A stretch of 6,502 bases of DNA from Legionellaceae bacterium. Its GTDB lineage: Bacteria; Pseudomonadota; Gammaproteobacteria; Legionellales; Legionellaceae. The notes under the pieces are model-generated. The model did no database searches and was not told the origin of the DNA. It saw only the letters and a list, made by a program, of their open reading frames with translations. Location of the stretch: the NCBI GenBank assembly GCA_947473535.1, contig CANJFK010000058.1, positions 1-6,502 on the forward strand, in the 5' to 3' direction. Of this stretch, positions 1 through 5,587 are shown piece after piece. The position numbers and the translations under genes are program-made. Position 1 is the stretch's first letter. Each line of letters begins with the position of its first letter.

Positions 1-1681
1 GGTAGCTTTATTGTCGAAGGTATTTCCGACTCGTTCACATACTGTTTCTGCTCAAGGCGGGATTACCGCTGCCCTCGGCAATGCGGATGCTGATGGTGAC
101 GACTGGCGTTGGCATATGTATGATACAGTTAAAGGTGCTGATTATATTGGCGATCAAGATTGTATTGAGCATTTATGCAGAACCGCGCCTGAGGCAGTTT
201 ACGAACTGGAACATATGGGTTTACCCTTTTCTCGCACCGATGAGGGTAAAATTTATCAACGTCAATTTGGCGGACAATCCAAAAATTTTGGTGGTGAACA
301 AGCTGCTCGCACCTGTGCTGCCGCAGACAGAACAGGCCATGCGTTGTTGCATACGCTTTACCAACAAAATTTGAAGGCAAAAACGCACATATTTAGTGAA
401 TGGTTAGCGCTTGATTTTGTTAAAGATGCGCACGAGAAGATAGCCGGCGTCACGGCCATGTGTATTGAAACCGGTGAGGTTGTCTTTTTTCAATCACGTG
501 TTTGTATTTTGGCAACAGGTGGTGCAGGGCGTATTTATCAATCCACTACGAATGCTTATATTAATACGGGCGATGGTTTTGGTATGGCGTTGCGTGCGGG
601 TTTACCCTTGCAAGACATGGAAATGTGGCAGTTTCATCCTACAGGGATTGCGGGCGCGGGCACGTTAGTGACTGAAGGCTCACGAGGCGAGGGTGGCTAC
701 CTGATCAATAAAGATGGTGAGCGTTTCATGGAGCGTTATGCGCCGCATGTAAAAGATCTCGCTTCTCGAGATGTGGTGGCGCGAGCAATTGCTTTGGAAT
801 TGCGCGCAGGGAAAGGGTTTGATCCTAATGGCGTCGATCACGTTAAATTAAAATTGGATCATTTAGGCGCTGATTTGATTAATTCGCGTTTGCCAGGGAT
901 TCGTGAACTTTCAATACAATTTGCGGGTGTTGATCCGATTATCGAACCAATTCCCGTTGTGCCAACCTGTCATTATTCAATGGGAGGTATTCCCACCAAT
1001 ATCCATGGTCAAGTGATAACCAAGAGCCATGGTAAAGAACAAATTGTTGATGGTTTGTATGCCGTTGGCGAGTGCGCCTGTGTCTCGGTCCATGGCGCTA
1101 ATCGCTTGGGCGGAAATTCGTTGATTGACCTTGTAGTGTTTGGACGCGCTGTTGGTTTACACGTGGATAAATTATGGCAATCCAATCAACTGCCGGATAT
1201 GCCCTACGTTGCAGAAGACGATATTGCCGCATCCTTGGTACGTTATCAACGTTGGCAAAATTCAACGGATGGTGAGAGTCCTGCTGTTATACGAGATGAA
1301 ATGCAGCGTGTGATGCAAGAGGATTTTGGCGTCTTTCGAACGGGCGAAATCATGGCAAAAGGCTTGCTTCGTTTAGAGGCATTACGCGAGCGGCTGGCCC
1401 ATGCAAAGCTTGCTGATAAGAGCGAGGTATTTAACACTGAACGGGTAACCTCGTTGGAGTTGGATAACTTGATGGCAACCGCTTTTGCAACAGCGCAATC
1501 AGCGATTGCTCGGACAGAAAGTCGCGGTGCGCATAGTCGTGAAGATTACCCGGAACGTGATGATGCGAACTGGATTAAGCACACGATGTATTTTATGCAA
1601 GACGATTCAATTGATTATCGTCCGGTGAATACATCGCCTAAATATGTCGAGCCATTTGAGCCGAAAGAACGCATTTATTAA
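1..1681 (+). CDS. sdhA: Succinate dehydrogenase flavoprotein subunit SdhA, 5'-truncated by the window edge
   Basis: This is the FAD-carrying catalytic subunit of complex II, which oxidises succinate to fumarate on the cytoplasmic face of the inner membrane. The frame is open from base 2 and reads [20 protein letters not shown], matching E. coli SdhA from about residue 33. The TTG at 11 is thus an internal Leu codon, not a start, and roughly 32 N-terminal residues, including the dinucleotide-binding glycines, lie outside the window. Family residues visible are the His that binds FAD covalently (38-40, in [10 protein letters not shown]), the active-site His in WQFHPTG (635-637), the catalytic Arg in SRDVVARA (767-769), the His in PTCHYSMGG (971-973) and the Arg in [10 protein letters not shown] (1103-1105). 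The C-terminal signature [10 protein letters not shown] is present. The total length would be near 590 residues, normal for the family. The gene ends in tandem stops TAA TAA. sdhC and sdhD are expected upstream but not seen. Confidence 0.97.
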   Translation, partial: VALLSKVFPTRSHTVSAQGGITAALGNADADGDDWRWHMYDTVKGADYIGDQDCIEHLCRTAPEAVYELEHMGLPFSRTDEGKIYQRQFGGQSKNFGGEQAARTCAAADRTGHALLHTLYQQNLKAKTHIFSEWLALDFVKDAHEKIAGVTAMCIETGEVVFFQSRVCILATGGAGRIYQSTTNAYINTGDGFGMALRAGLPLQDMEMWQFHPTGIAGAGTLVTEGSRGEGGYLINKDGERFMERYAPHVKDLASRDVVARAIALELRAGKGFDPNGVDHVKLKLDHLGADLINSRLPGIRELSIQFAGVDPIIEPIPVVPTCHYSMGGIPTNIHGQVITKSHGKEQIVDGLYAVGECACVSVHGANRLGGNSLIDLVVFGRAVGLHVDKLWQSNQLPDMPYVAEDDIAASLVRYQRWQNSTDGESPAVIRDEMQRVMQEDFGVFRTGEIMAKGLLRLEALRERLAHAKLADKSEVFNTERVTSLELDNLMATAFATAQSAIARTESRGAHSREDYPERDDANWIKHTMYFMQDDSIDYRPVNTSPKYVEPFEPKERIY

Positions 1682-1686
1682 TAAGG
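1682..1686. repeat. Left copy of TAAGG direct repeat flanking palindromic element 1
   Basis: TAAGG directly follows the sdhA stop codon and recurs at 1865-1869, beyond the far end of the palindrome. This is consistent with a target-site duplication. If the terminal GG of the repeat belongs to the element's inverted ends, the duplication is only TAA. Both readings predict the same pre-insertion sequence. Confidence 0.6.
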
Positions 1687-1864
1687 GCCGCGCCAGAATT
1701 TACTTCCCATTCTGGCGCGAAGCTGAATATTGGCTTGACACGTTTGGATCTTTAAAAAAGGTGAGGTGTACTTGCGGTACATTGAGCTTTTTTTAAAGAT
1801 CCAAACGTGTCAAGACGATGTTCAGATTTGATGCAAGAATGGGAAGTTAATTTTGGCGCGATCC
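1685..1864. mobile_element. MITE-like palindromic element 1, between sdhA and sdhB
   Basis: Two arms, 1689-1759 and 1789-1860, are inverted copies of each other with about ten mismatches and one gap over 72 positions. The innermost 26 bp are perfect (1734-1759 against 1789-1814), running from CTTGACACG to an A6 run opposed by a T run. The outer 25 bp (1689-1713 against 1836-1860) have two mismatches. The centre (1760-1788) holds a small hairpin, TGTAC-TTGCG-GTACA at 1767-1781. The ends may extend to GG..CC at 1685 and 1864. There is no coding capacity, so movement would need a transposase supplied elsewhere. The flanking repeats and the clean restored junction support insertion, although the family is not one I recognise. 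As RNA it would fold into one hairpin of about 70 bp, a plausible RNase III substrate. An alternative is a native regulatory hairpin, which the direct repeats make less likely. Confidence 0.7.
1689..1719 (+). other. Local 10-bp hairpin just after the sdhA stop
   Basis: CGCGCCAGAA (1689-1698) pairs perfectly with TTCTGGCGCG (1710-1719) around an 11-base loop. It starts 7 bases after the sdhA stop. No T run follows, so it is not a standard intrinsic terminator. It lies inside the left arm of element 1 and competes with the long-range pairing of the same bases to 1836-1860. The corresponding part of the right arm has lost this local symmetry. It might protect the 3' end of sdhA message after cleavage, but that is inference. 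Confidence 0.6.
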
Positions 1865-1869
1865 TAAGG
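1865..1869. repeat. Right copy of TAAGG direct repeat flanking element 1
   Basis: This is identical to 1682-1686 and lies 4 bases beyond the right arm of the palindrome. It coincides with the Shine-Dalgarno sequence of sdhB, so the presumed insertion target was the sdhB ribosome binding site and the duplication preserved it. Confidence 0.6.
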
Positions 1870-1870
1870 A
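1865..1870 (+). promoter_or_regulatory. sdhB ribosome binding site (TAAGGA)
   Basis: TAAGGA sits 6 bases before the ATG at 1877, which supports that start codon. It begins only 4 bases after the base of the long palindrome, so an RNA hairpin there could stack next to, or crowd, the ribosome landing site. Confidence 0.75.
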
Positions 1871-1876
1871 TTTATC

Positions 1877-2599
1877 ATGGCTGATATCAGACATCTGAGT
1901 CTGTCTATTTATCGATACAACCCCGAGGTGGATTCAAAGCCTTATATGCAGGATTATGGGATCGATATTCCTAGCAACAGTGATCCTATGCTATTGACGT
2001 TGTTAGAGCGTTTGAAAGCAGAGCAAGACCCAACGATCTCGTTTCGACGCTCATGTCGAGAAGGTGTCTGTGGTTCGGATGGAATGAATATTAATGGTAA
2101 CAATGGGTTGGCTTGTATTACCCATTTATCGGCATTAAATACCGATAAAATCGTCATTAGGCCTTTGCCTGGCTTCCCGGTGGTGCGTGATCTCGCTGTT
2201 GATTTGAGTCAATTTTATCAGCAATATGAGCGCATTGAACCCTATTTGCAAAATGATACTGTTGCCCCTGCGCGAGAACGATTACAATCGCCCGCGGAGC
2301 GTGCGAAATTAGATGGCTTATATGAGTGCATTTTATGTGCTTGCTGTACGAGCTCTTGTCCGTCATTTTGGTGGAACCCTGAGAAATTTGTTGGGCCTGC
2401 CGGGTTATTGCAAGCGCGGCGATTTTTGGCCGATAGCCGTGATACAGCGACGCAACATCGGTTGGGTAAATTACAAGATCCATTTAGTGTTTTTCGTTGC
2501 CGTACCATTATGAATTGTGCAAATGTTTGTCCGAAGGGCCTTAATCCAACACAAGCGATCGGCGAAATACGTAAACAAATGTTGTCACAAGAAACTTGA
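1877..2599 (+). CDS. sdhB: Succinate dehydrogenase iron-sulfur subunit SdhB
   Basis: This is the electron-transfer subunit of complex II; it passes electrons from the SdhA flavin through three iron-sulfur clusters to quinone at the membrane interface. It has 240 residues (E. coli about 238). The N-terminal ferredoxin domain holds the [2Fe-2S] ligands C60, C65, D68 and C80, in SCREGVCGSDG and GLACI; the Asp as third ligand is as in E. coli. The C-terminal domain has ECILCACCTSSCPSFWW: C151, C154, C157 for [4Fe-4S] and C161 for [3Fe-4S], completed by C208, C214 and C218 in FRCRTIMNC and VCPKGLNP. P162, S163 and W166 of the quinone-site region are kept. Residue 209 is Arg where E. coli has His207. 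The ATG at 1877 has a good Shine-Dalgarno site. It is separated from sdhA by a 195-base spacer made mostly of element 1, whereas these genes normally lie close together. Confidence 0.98.
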   Translation: MADIRHLSLSIYRYNPEVDSKPYMQDYGIDIPSNSDPMLLTLLERLKAEQDPTISFRRSCREGVCGSDGMNINGNNGLACITHLSALNTDKIVIRPLPGFPVVRDLAVDLSQFYQQYERIEPYLQNDTVAPARERLQSPAERAKLDGLYECILCACCTSSCPSFWWNPEKFVGPAGLLQARRFLADSRDTATQHRLGKLQDPFSVFRCRTIMNCANVCPKGLNPTQAIGEIRKQMLSQET

Positions 2600-2602
2600 T
2601 TG
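2595..2602. repeat. Left copy of 8-bp direct repeat CTTGATTG flanking element 2
   Basis: CTTGATTG occurs here and again at 2717-2724, exactly outside the inverted ends of the second palindrome. It includes the sdhB stop codon TGA (2597-2599). A perfect 8-bp repeat at both boundaries is the expected footprint of a target-site duplication. Confidence 0.75.
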
Positions 2603-2716
2603 GTAACTGCTCATACGTCATCCGGAGTGTAGCGAGGGATCGCCTGGTGTTGGCACAGTGCCACATTTCGGCGATCCCTCTCTGCACTCGGGATGACGTA
2701 CGGGGTGAGCAATGAC
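2603..2716. mobile_element. MITE/REP-like palindromic element 2, between sdhB and sucA
   Basis: The element is 114 bp with no coding capacity. The core arms 2614-2644 and 2670-2700 are 31-bp inverted copies with three mismatches (TACGTCATCC...GAGGGATCGCC). They extend through GCTCA (2609-2613) paired with TGAGC (2706-2710), after a 5-base bulge, to the outer ends: GTAACTGCTCA on the left against GTCATTGCTCA on the reverse of the right. The loop carries its own palindrome, TGGCAC-A-GTGCCA (2651-2663). The inverted ends stop precisely at the 8-bp direct repeats. Core sequences of the CGTCATCC..GAGGGATC kind resemble dispersed palindromic repeats in many bacterial genomes, from memory, so further copies in this genome are likely. 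There is no T run, so it is not a standard terminator. Confidence 0.8.
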
Positions 2717-2724
2717 CTTGATTG
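2717..2724. repeat. Right copy of 8-bp direct repeat CTTGATTG flanking element 2
   Basis: This is a perfect match to 2595-2602. Joining the two copies and removing the element leaves sdhB with the same stop codon and a spacer of 31 bases to the sucA ATG. Confidence 0.75.
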
Positions 2725-2738
2725 ACTATTTTATTTGT

Positions 2739-2742
2739 GGAG
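2739..2742 (+). promoter_or_regulatory. sucA ribosome binding site (GGAG)
   Basis: GGAG lies 10 bases before the sucA ATG at 2753, a rather long gap, and only 3 bases before an out-of-frame ATG at 2746. Family alignment supports 2753 as the start, because the conserved N-terminal YLSGGN segment follows about 14 residues later as in E. coli SucA. Confidence 0.6.
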
Positions 2743-2752
2743 AAAATGAGTA

Positions 2753-5560
2753 ATGAGCAGCAGTAATTTGCAAAATGAATGGGCTACTTCCTACCTATCC
2801 GGTGGAAATATGGCTTACGTTGATGCATTGTATGAGGATTATTTAGCTGACCCTCAGTCCGTGTCGGACGAGTGGCAGACAGTCTTTCAAGCGTTACCAC
2901 CCGTTGATGGTCAAGCAACGGATGTATCACATCGGGATATCCGTGATTATTTCTTACAAAATGCAACAAGTAAACAATGCGCATTGATTGCGGCAAGTGA
3001 TGATAAACAAGCGCAAGTCAGTCAATTAATTAATGCTTATCGCGCAAATGGTCATCTGGCTGCAACGCTTGATCCATTGGAAATGGCAGTTAGGCCACAC
3101 GTGACTAGTCTTGATTTGGCAGCGCATCAGCTTTTCGATGCAGATCTAAGTAGCACTTTTTCTGCTGGTGAGTCTTTTTCCTCGCAGCAAATGCCACTAG
3201 CCAAGATTTATCAAGTACTACGTGAAACGTATTGTGGCAGTATTGGTGTTGAATACATGCACATTGCTAATTTTGAAGAAACGGAATGGTTACAGCAGCG
3301 TTTAGAGTCTGTACGTGGCCGCCCTGTGTTTAATGCTGATCAAAAACTTCAAATTCTGAATGAATTAATAGCCGCTGATGGGCTTGAGCGCTATTTGGGT
3401 ACCCGCTATGTAGGACAAAAACGTTTTTCATTGGAAGGTGGGGACTCCTTAGTCCCCATGATGAAAGAGATTATCCGACTAGGTTGTAACGATGGTGTTA
3501 AAGAGCTTGTCATCGGCATGGCGCATCGTGGCCGTTTAAATATATTAGTGAACGTTTTGGGGAAGGAGCCTGATCAATTATTTCAGGAATTTGAAGGCAA
3601 ATTTAATGCAGAGCGCACCGGCGACGTTAAATACCACTTAGGTTTTTCTTCTGATCTACGATCCTCAACCGGGGCTATCGTGCACGTGGCACTGGCGTTT
3701 AATCCATCACATTTGGAAATTATTGGTCCGGTAGTTGAAGGTTCTGCGCGCTCGCGTTTGCGCAGACGCAACGATCTAGAGAAAAAAAATACGGTGGTAC
3801 CTATTGTCATTCACGGTGATGCGGCGTTTGCCGGTCAAGGCGTGGTTATGGAGACGTTCAATTTTTCGCAAGCACGAGGCTATTGCACGGGTGGCACGGT
3901 ACATATTGTTATTAACAATCAAATTGGCTTTACCACCAGTAATCCGCTAGATGCACGTTCTACCTTATATTGCACTGATGTGGCTAAGATGGTGCAAGCG
4001 CCCGTTATCCACATTAATGGTGATGATCCTGAGGCGGTGGTATTTGCGACGCAGATTGCCTTTGAGTTTCGTATGAAATTCAAACGTGATGTTGTTCTAG
4101 ATCTTGTTTGTTATCGTCGTCAAGGTCATAACGAAGCAGATGAGCCATCAGTAACACAACCGGAAATGTACAAAAAAATTAAGTCGATGCGACTTTTACG
4201 TGAAAAATATGCCGATCAATTAATTGCCGCAGGTTTAATCACAGAGAAAAAAGTTGCTGATTTAATCGACGCGTATCGTGACGCACTCGATGAAGGCAAG
4301 GCCATTGTTGATGTTGTACCGGATTCGTATGCGGGTAAAATTTCCGTCGATTGGAAACCTTATGTGCATACAAAATGGACGGATAAAGCGGATACCACGG
4401 TTAGCCCAACTGTTTTGCAAGCGTTATCACAAAAACTTCAGGCATTACCGAAAGGATTTGAGTTGCACCCGGTTGTTAAACGATTGTTAATGGACCGGGA
4501 AAAAATGTCGTTGGGTGAGATCCCTATTAATTGGGGCTATGCTGAAACCATGGCTTATGCTTCATTACTAAGTGAAGGGCATGAAGTACGCTTATCAGGC
4601 CAGGATTGTGGTCGTGGCACGTTTGCTCATCGCCACGCGGTGTTACACGATCAGCACAATGGGGATATTGTGGTGCCGTTGGCGTCGGTCGCGTCTGATC
4701 CAATGAAACCATTCTCGGTTATTGATTCGGTACTATCCGAAGCGGCTGTTTTAGCCTTTGAATATGGTTATTCTGCGTCAGAGCCAACATCGTTGGTTCT
4801 TTGGGAGGCTCAATTTGGCGATTTCGCCAATGGCGCACAAGTTGTTATTGATCAATTTATTAGCTCTGGCGAACAAAAGTGGGGTCGTTTATGTGGTCTG
4901 GTGATGTTGCTCCCGCATGGTTATGAGGGCCAAGGCCCCGAGCATTCATCTGCCCGTCTTGAGCGCTACATGCAATTGTGTGCACAGCAAAACATGCAAG
5001 TATGCACACCAACAACACCCGCACAAATATTCCATTTACTCCGTCGTCAAATTGTACGAAAGTTTCGTAAACCATTGATTGTGATGACACCGAAGAGTTT
5101 ATTACGGCATAAATTGGCGGTATCCTCTCTGCAAGATTTAACCCAGGGCGAATTTTATACAGTGATTCCAGAGGTTGATCCATTGAACTCGGCAGACGTG
5201 ACGCGAGTCGTATTGTGTTGCGGAAAAGTTTATTATGATCTCTTACAAAAGAGACGAGATGACGCAATGAACAATGTAGTCATTGTGCGCATTGAGCAAT
5301 TGTATCCTTTTCCCAAAAAAGCATTGAGGCAGGAACTTGAAAAATACCCAAATGCAAAGCAGGTTGTGTGGTGCCAAGAAGAGCCCCAGAATCAGGGTGT
5401 TTGGTTTTCGTCTCAACACAATATGAAAGATTGTTTGCAGCATGAGCAGTCGCTGTTATATGCAGGTAGAGGTTTTGCTGCGGCACCCGCTGGTGGTAGC
5501 GCCTATGTTCATGTGCAACAACAAGATGAACTAGTAAAACAAGCGTTGTTGCCAAATTAA
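2753..5560 (+). CDS. sucA: 2-Oxoglutarate dehydrogenase E1 component SucA
   Basis: This is the thiamine-diphosphate-dependent E1 subunit, which decarboxylates 2-oxoglutarate and transfers the succinyl group to the lipoyl arm of SucB in the cytoplasm. It has 935 residues (E. coli about 933), so it is full length. Residues 14-50 form the conserved N-terminal segment (YLSGGN..LYEDYLADP) that tethers E1 to the E2 core in this family. The E1 dehydrogenase domain (about 200-510) contains GMAHRGRLN with H258, the cofactor motif from GD (D356) to VINNQIGF (N388, N389), and GHNEADEPS (H459). The transketolase pyrimidine-binding domain (about 590-785) includes FAHRHAVLHDQ (H628), WEAQFGDFANG (684-694) and PHGYEGQGPEHSSAR (H722, H731). 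The C-terminal domain follows (about 790-930) with VRIEQLYPFP and WCQEEPQNQG. No residue looks missing. It is followed 27 bases later by sucB, so the two are surely cotranscribed. Confidence 0.98.
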   Translation: MSSSNLQNEWATSYLSGGNMAYVDALYEDYLADPQSVSDEWQTVFQALPPVDGQATDVSHRDIRDYFLQNATSKQCALIAASDDKQAQVSQLINAYRANGHLAATLDPLEMAVRPHVTSLDLAAHQLFDADLSSTFSAGESFSSQQMPLAKIYQVLRETYCGSIGVEYMHIANFEETEWLQQRLESVRGRPVFNADQKLQILNELIAADGLERYLGTRYVGQKRFSLEGGDSLVPMMKEIIRLGCNDGVKELVIGMAHRGRLNILVNVLGKEPDQLFQEFEGKFNAERTGDVKYHLGFSSDLRSSTGAIVHVALAFNPSHLEIIGPVVEGSARSRLRRRNDLEKKNTVVPIVIHGDAAFAGQGVVMETFNFSQARGYCTGGTVHIVINNQIGFTTSNPLDARSTLYCTDVAKMVQAPVIHINGDDPEAVVFATQIAFEFRMKFKRDVVLDLVCYRRQGHNEADEPSVTQPEMYKKIKSMRLLREKYADQLIAAGLITEKKVADLIDAYRDALDEGKAIVDVVPDSYAGKISVDWKPYVHTKWTDKADTTVSPTVLQALSQKLQALPKGFELHPVVKRLLMDREKMSLGEIPINWGYAETMAYASLLSEGHEVRLSGQDCGRGTFAHRHAVLHDQHNGDIVVPLASVASDPMKPFSVIDSVLSEAAVLAFEYGYSASEPTSLVLWEAQFGDFANGAQVVIDQFISSGEQKWGRLCGLVMLLPHGYEGQGPEHSSARLERYMQLCAQQNMQVCTPTTPAQIFHLLRRQIVRKFRKPLIVMTPKSLLRHKLAVSSLQDLTQGEFYTVIPEVDPLNSADVTRVVLCCGKVYYDLLQKRRDDAMNNVVIVRIEQLYPFPKKALRQELEKYPNAKQVVWCQEEPQNQGVWFSSQHNMKDCLQHEQSLLYAGRGFAAAPAGGSAYVHVQQQDELVKQALLPN

Positions 5561-5574
5561 CTTATTATATAAAT

Positions 5575-5580
5575 AGAAGG
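5575..5580 (+). promoter_or_regulatory. sucB ribosome binding site (AGAAGG)
   Basis: AGAAGG is placed 7 bases before the ATG at 5588. The 27-base sucA-sucB spacer holds nothing else evident and, unlike the two spacers upstream, has no palindrome. Confidence 0.75.
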
Positions 5581-5587
5581 TATACCC

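Noticed and set aside
11..13. TTG at 11 as the start codon of sdhA
   Set aside because: The frame is open upstream to base 2, and VALL before SKVFPTRSH matches the family sequence. The gene simply begins before the window.
1735..1763. TTGACA at 1735-1740 (and its inverted copy) as a -35 box of an internal promoter for sdhB
   Set aside because: At 16-18 bases downstream the sequence is A/G-rich (AAGGTG and neighbours) with no TATAAT-like hexamer. The motif is part of the perfect inner stem of the palindrome.
1685..1864. Element 1 as a factor-independent terminator
   Set aside because: The T run (1788-1794) lies within the stem rather than after it, and no T run follows the right arm. Termination here would cut sdhB and sucAB off from the operon.
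2157..2508. Overlapping reverse-strand open frames inside sdhB
   Set aside because: Two overlapping antisense frames cover the region coding for the cluster cysteines, and neither has a plausible start signal or product.
2609..2710. Element 2 as a terminator separating the sdh and suc transcripts
   Set aside because: The hairpin is followed by CAATGACCTTG with no T run. Attenuation is possible but the sequence does not show it, and the direct repeats point to insertion.
2717..2752. TTGACT at 2723-2728 as a sucA promoter -35 box
   Set aside because: A -10 box at normal spacing would fall at about the sucA start codon, leaving no leader. No suitable hexamer is seen.
4860..5267. Reverse-strand open frame of 135 codons inside sucA
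   Set aside because: It lies fully antisense to a strongly conserved part of SucA, with no recognisable product or ribosome site. It is a shadow of the real gene.
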